A stretch of 64,000 bases of DNA, taken from NCBI RefSeq assembly GCF_004362855.1, contig NZ_SNXW01000001.1, positions 58,027 to 122,026 on the forward strand, given 5' to 3'. Each line of letters begins with the position of its first letter. Position 1 is the first letter of the stretch. The notes beneath the pieces are model-generated. The model made no database searches. It saw nothing but the letters and a program-made list of their open reading frames with translations, and was not told the DNA's origin. Shown piece after piece: positions 36,771 through 45,308 of the stretch. The translations under genes were made by a program, and so were the position numbers. This stretch comes from Aquabacterium commune (GTDB lineage Bacteria; Pseudomonadota; Gammaproteobacteria; Burkholderiales; Burkholderiaceae_C).

Positions 36771-38243
36771 ATGAGCCTGTCGCCACCACCTCCTTCAGCA
36801 CTTTCGAAGCCGATGCAGCGGCAGCGGGTGGTCATCATCGGTTGCGGCTTCGGTGGCCTGGAAGCGGCCAAAGCCTTGTCGGACGCGGACGTCGAAATCG
36901 TCGTCATCGACCGCACCAACCACCACCTCTTCCAACCCCTGCTTTACCAGGTGGCCACGGCCGGCCTGCCGGCGCCCGCCATCGCAGCGCCCATCCGCCA
37001 CATCCTGCGCGACCAGATCGCGCGCGGCAACCTGACGGTGCTGATGGGCGAGGTGACCGCCATCGACACGGCCTCGAACTGCGTGGTGCTGGACGGCGGC
37101 GAGCATGTCCACTTCGACCACCTCATCCTGGCGGCGGGTGCCACCCACAGCTATTTCGGGCGCGATGACTGGGCCAAGTACGCCCCCGGCCTCAAGACCC
37201 TGGGCGATGCCTTCACCATCCGCCGCCGCGTGCTGACCGCCTTCGAGCAGGCCGAACGCGAGACCGACCCGGCACGCCGCGAACCCTGGCTGACCTTCGC
37301 CGTGGTGGGCGCGGGCCCCACCGGCGTGGAGATGGCCGGCACGCTGGCCGAGATCGCGCAGCAGACCCTGAGCACCGAGTTCCGCCGCATCGACTCGCGC
37401 ATGGCCCGCATCATCCTGCTCGAAGGGGCGCCGCGCGTGCTGGGCACTTTCACGGAAGATTTGTCCCAGCGTGCCCGCGAGCAGCTGCAAATGCTGGGCG
37501 CCGAGGTGCTGACCGGCGCCAAGGTGACGGACATCACCGCCTTCGGCATCCACTACCAGCTCAACGAACCCGGCCCCGACGGGCAGCCGCGCGTGACCTC
37601 GCACTTCCTGCCATCGCGCACGGTGGTCTGGGCCGCAGGCGTGGCCGCATCGCCCCTGGGCCGCGCTCTGGCCAAATGCACCGGCTGCGAGCTGGACCGC
37701 GCCGGCCGCGTGGTGGTGCAGCCCGACCTGAGCATCCCTGGGCACCCGAACATCTGCGTGGTGGGTGACCTGGCTTCGGCCCGCAGCTACCTGGACCCCG
37801 AGCACCCCACGGCCGTGCCCGGCGTGAGCCCCGGCGCCAAACAGATGGGGCGCAAGGCTGCCATCAACATCAAGCGCCGCATGCAGGGCCTGGAGACACA
37901 GGCCTTCCGCTATTTCGACTACGGCTCGCTGGCCACCATCGGCAAGCGCGCGGCGGTGGCCATGCTGGACATCCCGTTCACGAAGCGGCAGGTGAAATTC
38001 AGCGGCTTTCCCGCCTGGCTGTTCTGGCTGTTCGTGCACGTGTACTTCCTGATCGGTTTCCGCAACCGCATGGTCGTGCTGATGGACTGGGCGTGGGCCT
38101 ATTTCACCTCGCAGCGCCACGCCCGCGTCTTCCCTGACCCGCACGCACTGGAGCCCAACGCCATGCTGGTGCGGGTGCCACCCCCTGCATCGCCATCCCC
38201 GCCGCCCCCGCCAGCCCCACAGCCCTCACCGCCGGCAGGCTGA
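36771..38243 (+). CDS. ndh: Type II NADH:quinone oxidoreductase (NDH-2)
   Basis: Single-subunit, non-pumping NADH dehydrogenase feeding ubiquinone. It has 490 residues; an internal ATG at 36813 would remove a Pro/Ser-rich start. The FAD-binding motif is VVIIGCGFGGLEAAK (about 20). The NADH-binding motif is FAVVGAGPTGVEMAG (about 180). WAAGVAASPLGRAL and ICVVGDLASA form the second FAD motif. The C-terminus has an amphipathic or membrane anchor (FPAWLFWLFVHVYFLIGF) and a Pro-rich tail. It stands after the diguanylate cyclase, 148 bases on. Confidence 0.93.
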   Translation: MSLSPPPPSALSKPMQRQRVVIIGCGFGGLEAAKALSDADVEIVVIDRTNHHLFQPLLYQVATAGLPAPAIAAPIRHILRDQIARGNLTVLMGEVTAIDTASNCVVLDGGEHVHFDHLILAAGATHSYFGRDDWAKYAPGLKTLGDAFTIRRRVLTAFEQAERETDPARREPWLTFAVVGAGPTGVEMAGTLAEIAQQTLSTEFRRIDSRMARIILLEGAPRVLGTFTEDLSQRAREQLQMLGAEVLTGAKVTDITAFGIHYQLNEPGPDGQPRVTSHFLPSRTVVWAAGVAASPLGRALAKCTGCELDRAGRVVVQPDLSIPGHPNICVVGDLASARSYLDPEHPTAVPGVSPGAKQMGRKAAINIKRRMQGLETQAFRYFDYGSLATIGKRAAVAMLDIPFTKRQVKFSGFPAWLFWLFVHVYFLIGFRNRMVVLMDWAWAYFTSQRHARVFPDPHALEPNAMLVRVPPPASPSPPPPPAPQPSPPAG

Positions 38244-38309
38244 CGCGGCCCATGGCAACATCGGGGCAAACCGCCACAGCCGCCTCACTCGCCTGAGCGC
38301 ACCCCGACC

Positions 38310-40214
38310 GTGACCGCACCCGCCGACGCCACTGCCCCCGCCAACGCTTCCCCTGCGCCCTCGGCCTCGCCCATCCCGGCCCGCCTGAGCGCCTTGCGCG
38401 CCCACATGGCCCAGCAAGGCTGGCAGGCCGTGCTGCTGCCCAGCAGCGACCCCCACCTCTCGGAGTACCTGCCCGAGCGCTGGCAGGGGCGTGTGCACTT
38501 CAGCGGCTTCACCGGCTCGTCCGGCACCTTGCTGGTGGCCGCCGAGCGCGCCGCCGTGTTCACCGACAGCCGCTACTGGACCCAGGCCGAGGCCGAGCTG
38601 GCAGGCAGCGGCGTTGATCTGGTCAAGCTCGATGGCGCCCCCGTTCCGGCTTACACGCAATGGCTGCAAGCCCTGGGCCTGGACGGACTGCAAGGCGCCA
38701 CGCTGGCCCTGGACGGCAGCGTCATGGGCCTGGCCCAGACGCAGCAACTGGCCGATGCGCTGGCCATGCTGTCCGCACCGGCCTGGCGCCTGCACGCCAC
38801 CGACGATGTGCTGGACGGCGTCTGGCCCGACCGCCCGGGCCTGCCCACGGCGCCGGTGTTCGAGCACCTGCCACCGCACGCCAGCACCTCGCGGCGCGAC
38901 AAGCTCGCGGCCCTGCGCGAGGCCCTGCAGGCTCACGGCGCCAGCCACCACTGGGTGGCCACGCTGGACGACCTCGCCTGGCTGCTCAACCTGCGCGGCG
39001 CCGATGTGGACTACAACCCCGTCTTCCTCGGTCATGCCCTGGTGTCGCTGGACGCCGTGCAGCTGTTCGTGGGCGAGGGCAAGGTCGATGCCGCCCTGCA
39101 GACCCGGCTGGCCGCTGACGGCGTGGTGGTGCGCCCCTACGCAGACGCCCTGCCCACCCTGAAGGCCTTGCCCGCCGACAGCGTGCTGTTGGTGGACCCC
39201 AAGCGCATCACCTGGGGCCTGCGCCAGGCCGTGCCGGTGGGCGTGAAGGTGGTCGAGGCCATCAACCCCAGCACCCTGTCCAAGTCGCGCAAAACGGCGG
39301 CCGAAGCGGCCTTCATCCGCGAAGCCATGGCGCGCGACGGTGCCGCCATGTGCGCCTTCTACGCCTGGCTGGAGCAGGCCTTGGGCCGCGAAGCCGTCAG
39401 CGAACTGACCATCGACGAGCGCCTGACGGCCGAGCGCGAAAAGCAGCCCGGCTACGTCAGCCTGAGCTTCCCGACCATCGCCGGCTTCAACGCCAATGGC
39501 GCCCTGCCCCACTACCGTGCCACGCCCGAGGCCTTCGCCTGGCTGAGCACGCCGCAAGGGCTGGTGGCCGAAGGCCTGTTGCTGATCGACTCCGGCGCGC
39601 AGTACCTGGGCGGCACCACCGACATCACCCGCGTGTGGGCCATCGGCACCCCATCGGCGGCCCAGAAGCGCGACTTCACCCTGGTGCTCAAGGGCACGAT
39701 GGCGCTGTCGCGCGCGCGCTTCCCCCTGGGCACCCTGGCCCCCATGCTGGACGCCATCGCCCGTGCGCCACTGTGGGCCGAGGGCCTGGACTTCGGCCAC
39801 GGCACCGGCCACGGCGTGGGCTACTTCCTCAATGTGCACGAAGGCCCGCAGTCCATCTCCAAGGCTGTGCCTCACGGTGACATGGCCATGCAGCCTGGCA
39901 TGGTGACGTCCATCGAACCGGGCTTGTACCGCCCGGGCCAATGGGGCATCCGCATCGAGAACCTGGTGCTCAATGTCGAGGTGCGACCGACCGTGCCCGA
40001 CGCCGAGCCGGGCGCCCCCGAGCACGGCACCTACCTGGCCTTCGAAACGCTCAGCCTGTGCCCCATCGACACCCGCTGCATCGACCTGTCACTGTTGCGC
40101 GATGACGAGCGCCAGTGGCTCAATGGCTACCACGCCGAGGTGCTGCAGCGCCTGCGCCCACTGGTGAGCGGCGACGCGCTGCGCTGGCTGGCGTTGCGCA
40201 CCCAGCCGATCTGA
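38310..40214 (+). CDS. Xaa-Pro aminopeptidase P family (M24B)
   Basis: Cytoplasmic dinuclear metallopeptidase removing N-terminal residues before proline. It has 634 residues, three-domain form like eukaryotic aminopeptidase P rather than the ~440-residue PepP. Two creatinase-N domains occupy about 25–325. The catalytic pita-bread domain has metal ligands in LLLIDSGAQYLGGTTDITR, FGHGTGHGVGYFLNVHEGP and MVTSIEPGLYRPGQWGIRIENL. The start is a GTG at 38310. It is convergent with the Crp/Fnr gene, 16 bases away. Confidence 0.93.
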   Translation: MTAPADATAPANASPAPSASPIPARLSALRAHMAQQGWQAVLLPSSDPHLSEYLPERWQGRVHFSGFTGSSGTLLVAAERAAVFTDSRYWTQAEAELAGSGVDLVKLDGAPVPAYTQWLQALGLDGLQGATLALDGSVMGLAQTQQLADALAMLSAPAWRLHATDDVLDGVWPDRPGLPTAPVFEHLPPHASTSRRDKLAALREALQAHGASHHWVATLDDLAWLLNLRGADVDYNPVFLGHALVSLDAVQLFVGEGKVDAALQTRLAADGVVVRPYADALPTLKALPADSVLLVDPKRITWGLRQAVPVGVKVVEAINPSTLSKSRKTAAEAAFIREAMARDGAAMCAFYAWLEQALGREAVSELTIDERLTAEREKQPGYVSLSFPTIAGFNANGALPHYRATPEAFAWLSTPQGLVAEGLLLIDSGAQYLGGTTDITRVWAIGTPSAAQKRDFTLVLKGTMALSRARFPLGTLAPMLDAIARAPLWAEGLDFGHGTGHGVGYFLNVHEGPQSISKAVPHGDMAMQPGMVTSIEPGLYRPGQWGIRIENLVLNVEVRPTVPDAEPGAPEHGTYLAFETLSLCPIDTRCIDLSLLRDDERQWLNGYHAEVLQRLRPLVSGDALRWLALRTQPI

Positions 40215-40230
40215 GCATGGGCCCTTGCGC

Positions 40231-40968
40231 TCAGGCGTGGCAAGCCAGGCGCTGCACGTCGGGGATGTGGATCTGGCGGCGGTTCACCGCGATCAGGCCG
40301 CGCGACTGCAGGTCATGGAGGATGCGCGAGAAGTGTTCCGGCGTGACCGACAGCAAGGATGCGATCGTGCCCTTGCTCGCTGGCAGCAGGACGGTGCACG
40401 GCCCGCCGTCGCCAGGCACCGGCGGCGCGTCCACCGCACCGTCGCGCAGCAGGTAGGCCACCACGCGCTCGGACGCCGTCCGCAAGGTCAGCGCCTCGAT
40501 GTCGTGCACCAGGCGGTTGACGCGGTCCGACACATCGGCCAGCAGGTGGATGGCGAGGTCCGGGCCGCCGTGCAACTCGCGCATGACGGCCTCGCGGGGC
40601 AGCAACAGCAAGGCGCCATCGGTCAGCATGGTCGCGTTCACACTGTGGATGGCCTCGCCACCGAGCATGGACTCGCCCAGGCAGGCAGGCGCCATCATCA
40701 CCTCGATGACCTTCTCGTGCCCGCGCTCGCTGCCGCCGTCTGCCGGCGCGTCTGCCGCCTTGTCGACCCGGGCAAAGACTTTCACCTGCCCCGCCAGCAA
40801 GAGGTGCAGGCCCTCGCAGGCCTGACCGCGCTGGAACACCGGCTCGTTGCGGGACAAGCGCAGCAGCCGCGCCGACGGCGCCAGGCGCTGCAAGACGGCC
40901 TGCGGCACATCCCGGAAAACGGGCGCGCTGCGCAGGCTGGTCATGACATCGGCTGGGCCATCGGACAT
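40231..40968 (-). CDS. Crp/Fnr family transcriptional regulator
   Basis: 245 residues. A cNMP-binding-like beta-roll (about 20–130: PVFRDVPQAVLQRLAPSARLLRL, GLHLLLAGQVKVFARV) is followed by a dimerisation helix and the HTH (TIASLLSVTPEHFSRILHDLQSRGLIAV). The four cysteines of oxygen-sensing Fnr are absent, so it is not a classical Fnr; it resembles Dnr/Nnr-like members, ligand unknown. GAGGAA lies five bases before ATG 40968. It is divergent from the PaaX-like gene, whose promoter region it may control. Confidence 0.9.
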   Translation of the reverse strand: MSDGPADVMTSLRSAPVFRDVPQAVLQRLAPSARLLRLSRNEPVFQRGQACEGLHLLLAGQVKVFARVDKAADAPADGGSERGHEKVIEVMMAPACLGESMLGGEAIHSVNATMLTDGALLLLPREAVMRELHGGPDLAIHLLADVSDRVNRLVHDIEALTLRTASERVVAYLLRDGAVDAPPVPGDGGPCTVLLPASKGTIASLLSVTPEHFSRILHDLQSRGLIAVNRRQIHIPDVQRLACHA

Positions 40969-41130
40969 GTCGGTTCCTCGTGGGTGGGGCTGGGGGTCCT
41001 GAGGGGGATTCTGGGAAGGACGGGCCCGCACCTCCTTGATGTCGCTCAAGCCCTGCGCAGGTGCTGCCGCTGGGCACGCAGACAGTGTCAGACAAGGCAC
41101 CCAAACATTACACCACAACGCAAAAATCTG

Positions 41131-41160
41131 TTGACGAAGAAATGTTCCAGGCAGTAACCT
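41131..41160 (+). promoter_or_regulatory. Sigma-70 promoter of the PaaX-like gene, probably leaderless
   Basis: TTGACG (41131–41136) and TAACCT (41155–41160) are 18 bases apart. The expected transcription start falls on or just before the ATG at 41168, and no ribosome site is visible. A leaderless mRNA would explain both. Confidence 0.5.
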
Positions 41161-41167
41161 CGGCGCC

Positions 41168-42034
41168 ATGGGATCGACTCACACCATGGCCCCCACGCCC
41201 AAAAGCCTCATCCTCAACCTGCTGCTGGCCGCCAACGGCGCCGCCTTGAGCGCCAGCGACGCGGTCGCGTCGGCCGGCCTGTTCGGCATCCGCGAAAACA
41301 GCGTGCGGGTGGCACTGGTGCGCCTGAATGCCGCCGGCATGATCCAGTCTTGCGGGCGGGGTGCCTACCTGCTGGGGCCCCAGGCCGCCAGCCTGGCAGA
41401 GGACCTCTCGTTCTGGCGCGACGCCGAGCAGCGCGTGTGCGCGTGGTCCGGCGCCTGGCTGATGGCCTGCACCACCCACCTTGGCCGCAGCGAGCGCGGC
41501 CCCTTGCGCCAGCGGGAGCGCGCCCTGGCGCTGCTGGGGTTCAAGGCCCTGGCAGACGGCCTGTACGTGCGACCCGACAACCTGATCGGCCACGCCGAAC
41601 TCGCCCGCGAACGCCTGCACAAGCTGGGCCTGGACACCGAAGCGCCGGTGTTCGTGGCCAGCGACCTGGACGCCAACCTCGACCGCCGCGCGCGCCACCT
41701 CTGGCGCACCACCGAGCGCAACCAGGCGTATGTGCGCACCCAACAGCAATTGACGCAGTGGTTGGCACAGGCCCACCAACTCGACACCGAGGCGGCGGCA
41801 CGCGAGTCCTACCTGCTGGGCAATGAGGCCATCCGCCAACTGGTGTTCGACCCCCTGCTGCCCGAGCCCCTCGTGGACGTGGCCGCCCGCCGCGCATGCC
41901 ACCGCGCCGTGGTCGAGTTCGACGCCGAGGGACACCGCATCTGGCAAACGCTGCTGCCTTCGCTGCGCATGCCCCACACCAGCAGCCCTGCGCAGACACC
42001 CGCATCCGCCCCGCCCGAACAACCGCTGCACTGA
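41168..42034 (+). CDS. PaaX-like transcriptional regulator
   Basis: 288 residues (or 282 from a second ATG at 41186). An N-terminal winged HTH (about 10–75: LILNLLLAANGAALSASDAV…SVRVALVRLNAAGMIQS) precedes a C-terminal PaaX-type domain (RRARHLWRTTERNQAYVRTQQQLTQWL and LFDPLLPEPLVD region). PaaX represses phenylacetate genes on binding phenylacetyl-CoA, but no paa genes occur here. Instead a desaturase follows 12 bases later, so the likely ligand is an acyl-CoA and the target is its own operon; this is inference. Confidence 0.8.
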   Translation: MGSTHTMAPTPKSLILNLLLAANGAALSASDAVASAGLFGIRENSVRVALVRLNAAGMIQSCGRGAYLLGPQAASLAEDLSFWRDAEQRVCAWSGAWLMACTTHLGRSERGPLRQRERALALLGFKALADGLYVRPDNLIGHAELARERLHKLGLDTEAPVFVASDLDANLDRRARHLWRTTERNQAYVRTQQQLTQWLAQAHQLDTEAAARESYLLGNEAIRQLVFDPLLPEPLVDVAARRACHRAVVEFDAEGHRIWQTLLPSLRMPHTSSPAQTPASAPPEQPLH

Positions 42035-42046
42035 GGCTCGCGCACC

Positions 42047-43078
42047 ATGACGCCAGACACCCACGCCGCCGACGCCATCCAGCCCGTCCACTCGGCCACC
42101 CCCGACGCCGCACAGATGCCCGCCCCCACGCGGCGCAAGCTCAAAGCGCTGTTCACGCCGGAACAACTGGCCGTGCTGACCAAACGCTCCGACGTGCGCG
42201 GCGCCTGGGCCATCGCTTCGACCTGGGGCGTCATCGCGGCGGCCTTCGCGGTGCTGGCGGTCTGGCCCAACGTGTTCACCTTCCTGCTGGCCAGCGCGGT
42301 CATTGCCGGTCGGCAACTTTGCCTGGCCATCCTGCAGCACGAGGGCTCGCACGGGACGCTGTTCCAGAACCGCTGGGCCAACGACGTGCTGACCGACTGG
42401 CTGTGCGCCCGCCCGATCTGGCAGAACCTGCCGAAGTACAAGGTCCACCACCTCGGCCACCACACCCGCACCGGCACCGAGGCCGATCCGGACATCTCGC
42501 TGCACGCGGGCTACCCCATCACCCCACGCTCGCTGATGCGCAAGGTGCTGCGCGACCTCTCAGGCCTCACAGGCCTGAAACTGGTGTACGGCCTGTTGAT
42601 GATGGACGCGGGTGTGTTCAAGTGGACGGTGGCCAACCACATCGAGCGCCTGCCGCAAACCGGCAGAACCTGGGGCGAGCGCGTCACGACGACGGCGCGC
42701 AACATGGCGCCCATGCTCATCACCAACGTGGCGCTGTGGGCGTGCCTGGCCGCCACCGGTCACGCCTGGCTGTACGGGGCCTGGGTGGTGGCGTATCTGA
42801 ATTTCCTGCCGCTGTTCGTGCGCATCCGCTCCGTCGCCGAACACGGTTGCCTGGCGCGCACGCCGGACATGTTCCTCAACACCCGGACCACGCGGGCCGG
42901 CTGGCTGGCGCGCATGACGGTGGCGCCCGTGCACGTGAACTTCCACATGGAACACCACGTGATGGCCTCGGTGCCCTGCTACCGCTTGCCACAAATGCAC
43001 GCATGGCTGCGCGCCCAGGCCGACGTGCCCGAGCCGCCCGGCTACCTGGACGTGCTCAAGCTGGCCAGCAGCCGCTGA
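42047..43078 (+). CDS. Membrane fatty acid desaturase
   Basis: 343 residues. The three histidine boxes HEGSH (about 100), HHLGHH (about 130) and HMEHH (about 300) ligate the di-iron centre, and there are four membrane segments. Members introduce double bonds in fatty acyl chains or related lipids. VHVNFHMEHHVMASVPCYRLP is a family block. It starts 12 bases after the PaaX-like gene, so they form an operon, possibly divergently controlled with the Crp/Fnr gene. The regioselectivity is unknown. Confidence 0.9.
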   Translation: MTPDTHAADAIQPVHSATPDAAQMPAPTRRKLKALFTPEQLAVLTKRSDVRGAWAIASTWGVIAAAFAVLAVWPNVFTFLLASAVIAGRQLCLAILQHEGSHGTLFQNRWANDVLTDWLCARPIWQNLPKYKVHHLGHHTRTGTEADPDISLHAGYPITPRSLMRKVLRDLSGLTGLKLVYGLLMMDAGVFKWTVANHIERLPQTGRTWGERVTTTARNMAPMLITNVALWACLAATGHAWLYGAWVVAYLNFLPLFVRIRSVAEHGCLARTPDMFLNTRTTRAGWLARMTVAPVHVNFHMEHHVMASVPCYRLPQMHAWLRAQADVPEPPGYLDVLKLASSR

Positions 43079-43120
43079 AGCCGCGAAGCCTGCGCACAAC
43101 CAGCTCACAGACGGCGCAGC

Positions 43121-43807
43121 TCACCCCATCACAACTGGCCCGCCCTTGGCCAGCGCACGCTGGTAGGCGGGTCGGGCTTCCATGCGCTGCACGAAAGCTT
43201 TCAGGTGCGGGTGGGATGCGGCCGCATCGGACCGCGACATCAGCGCCGAGACGACAAAGCTCATCTGGAAATCCGCCAAGGTGATGCGCTCGCCCGCGAA
43301 CCAGGTGTGGCGCGAGAGGTGGTCCTCGATGAAGGCCAGCGCCGTGTTGACGTTCGGATCGATCAGCTGCTTTTGCACCCGCTTGCACAGCTCGCGCGCG
43401 ATGGGGCGCACGAAGAAAGGCATGGGCTGGGTCGGGATGCTCATGAAGACCAGCTTCATCACCAACCAGTTCATCAGCGAGCCTTCGGCGTAATGCATCC
43501 AGAAGCGGCGCTGGTGGTGCTCGGGCGTGCCGGGCTGCGTCATCAGCTGGGCGACATCTCCCGCAGCCTGGGCGCCGTGCTGCTCGACCAGGTACTCCAA
43601 GATGGCGGCCGATTCGGCCACGACCTGATCGCCATCGGTGATGACCGGCGACTTGCCCAGGGGGTGGATTTTTTTCAGCTCGGGCGGCGCCAGCTTGGTG
43701 ACCGGGTGGCGCTGGTAAACCTTGAGCTCGTAGGGCAGGCCCAGCTCTTCAAGCAGCCACAGCACGCGCTGCGAACGGGAGGTTTCGAGGTGGTGGACGG
43801 TGATCAT
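43121..43807 (-). CDS. Glutathione S-transferase
   Basis: 228 residues from the ATG at 43807. An N-terminal thioredoxin-like domain (MITVHHLETSRSQRVLWLLEELGLPYELK) has a Ser/Arg-rich start and a cis-Pro in GKSPVITDGDQVVAESAAILEYL. The C-terminal helical domain includes FIEDHLSRHTWFAGERITLADFQM. It conjugates or carries electrophiles. It follows nodT by 26 bases on the same strand, so it may be read in the macA–macB–nodT operon. Confidence 0.93.
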   Translation of the reverse strand: MITVHHLETSRSQRVLWLLEELGLPYELKVYQRHPVTKLAPPELKKIHPLGKSPVITDGDQVVAESAAILEYLVEQHGAQAAGDVAQLMTQPGTPEHHQRRFWMHYAEGSLMNWLVMKLVFMSIPTQPMPFFVRPIARELCKRVQKQLIDPNVNTALAFIEDHLSRHTWFAGERITLADFQMSFVVSALMSRSDAAASHPHLKAFVQRMEARPAYQRALAKGGPVVMG

Positions 43808-43833
43808 GGGCGCCAGCATAGCGCCCTTGCCGC

Positions 43834-45255
43834 TCACACGGCAGGCACATCCCCACCCAGCACCTGGTAGAGCGTGACCATGGCATTGAGGCGGTTCAGG
43901 CGGCTTTGCGCCAGGTTGATCTCGGCCTGGCGGCGGGTCTCCTGGGCGTCCAGCCAGGTCTTCAGCGGCACGGCCCCTGCGCGGTAGCGGATCTCGGCCA
44001 GGCGCTCGGTGTTGCGCGCGGCGGTCACGGCATCCTGCAAGCGCAAGCCTTGCTGCTCGTACTGCAGGCGCGAGGCCAGGGCGTTGTCCACGTCAGACAG
44101 CGCGCTGTACCAGCTCTGGCGCCAGCCGATCACGGCGGACTCGTAGTCGGTCTGCGAGATGGCGATGTTGCGCCGCATGTCGCGGAACTGCACGAAGGGC
44201 AGCACCAGACCCGCGCCCAGCGTGCCGATGGGGTCGGACAGCACCTTCGAGAGCGCCGTGGACGAGCCCCCCACGCTGCCCGTGAGCGTCAACGTCGGGT
44301 AGTAGCTGGTGCGGGTGGCGTCCACCTGGGCCAGGGACTTGCGCAGGCGCAGCTCGGATGCGCGCACATCGGGCCGGCGCGCCAGCAGTTCGGACGGCAC
44401 GCCCGCGGGCACCTCTGGCAGGCGGCCTTCGGGCAGGCGTTGCGCCTCGTTCAGGACCACGCCCGGCGGACCGTCCAGCAGGATGGCCAGGGCGTTGCGC
44501 GACTGCACACGCTGCAGCAGAAACAAGGTGTGCGCCGCCTCCTGTGCGGCCAGGGCCTGCTGGGCCTGCGACAGCTCCAAGCCCGAGGTGCTGCCGCTGT
44601 CGTACTGCGCCTGCACCAATTGCAGGGTGCGGCGCGCGTAGTCGATGCTTTGCTGGCTGGCTTCGACGCGCTGGTTCAGGAACGCCACCTGGAAATAGAA
44701 GTTGGCCGTGGTGGCCACCAGGGCCTGGGCCGCGGCGATGCGGTCCTGCTCGGTGGCCTGGGCCTCCCAGTCGGCGGCACTGCGCAGCGAGGCCAGGCGG
44801 CCCCACAAGTCGGCCTCCCAGGTCACCGTGCCCGTGGCACTGCTCAGGCGCGTGGTCGGGCCGCCGTCCAGGGCCTGGCTGGCCGTGCTGCTGCCCCTCA
44901 CGACCACACTGGGCAACTGGTCGCTGGCCGCCTGGGCAGCCACCAGCTGCGCACGCCGCACCTTCAGGGCGGCCTGGGCCAGGTTGTTGTTGCGCGCCAG
45001 GGCCTCGTTGATCAGCGCCGTCAGGCCCGCGTCGTTGAGCGTCAGCCACCAGGGGGACAAGGCCTGGCGCGCAGCGGCGTCTGCCTCAGCCTGAGCAGAT
45101 TGGGCAAAGCGCTCCGGAACCTGAACGGCCGTGCGCTGGTAAGCCGTGGGCGTGGCGCAGCCGCCCAGCAGGAGCGCAGCGGCCAGCGGCAGGGCCAGGG
45201 TCCGGGCGCCCGCGGGCAGGCACCAGGTCGGCAGCAGGGGCGAACGGATCGTCAT
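43834..45255 (-). CDS. NodT family efflux outer-membrane lipoprotein (mac operon)
   Basis: 473 residues. Signal sequence ending in a lipobox (LLLGGC), so lipid-anchored. Two OEP repeats follow with VTWEADLWGRLASLRSAADWEAQ, LARRPDVRASELRLRKSLAQVDATR and ENALASRLQYEQQGLRLQ-type blocks. It is the outer-membrane partner of MacA/MacB, 53 bases after macB. It is unrelated in detail to the channel gene at 21526. Confidence 0.92.
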   Translation of the reverse strand: MTIRSPLLPTWCLPAGARTLALPLAAALLLGGCATPTAYQRTAVQVPERFAQSAQAEADAAARQALSPWWLTLNDAGLTALINEALARNNNLAQAALKVRRAQLVAAQAASDQLPSVVVRGSSTASQALDGGPTTRLSSATGTVTWEADLWGRLASLRSAADWEAQATEQDRIAAAQALVATTANFYFQVAFLNQRVEASQQSIDYARRTLQLVQAQYDSGSTSGLELSQAQQALAAQEAAHTLFLLQRVQSRNALAILLDGPPGVVLNEAQRLPEGRLPEVPAGVPSELLARRPDVRASELRLRKSLAQVDATRTSYYPTLTLTGSVGGSSTALSKVLSDPIGTLGAGLVLPFVQFRDMRRNIAISQTDYESAVIGWRQSWYSALSDVDNALASRLQYEQQGLRLQDAVTAARNTERLAEIRYRAGAVPLKTWLDAQETRRQAEINLAQSRLNRLNAMVTLYQVLGGDVPAV

Positions 45256-45308
45256 GGAAGGCCAGGCAAAAAATGGTTGTGAACGGAATGTCCAGCCAGC
45301 GCAGGGGG

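Noticed and set aside
40855..41167. FNR/Crp-type binding palindrome between the two divergent regulators
   Set aside because: No TTGAT-N4-ATCAA or TGTGA-N6-TCACA match was found; only partial half-sites occur.
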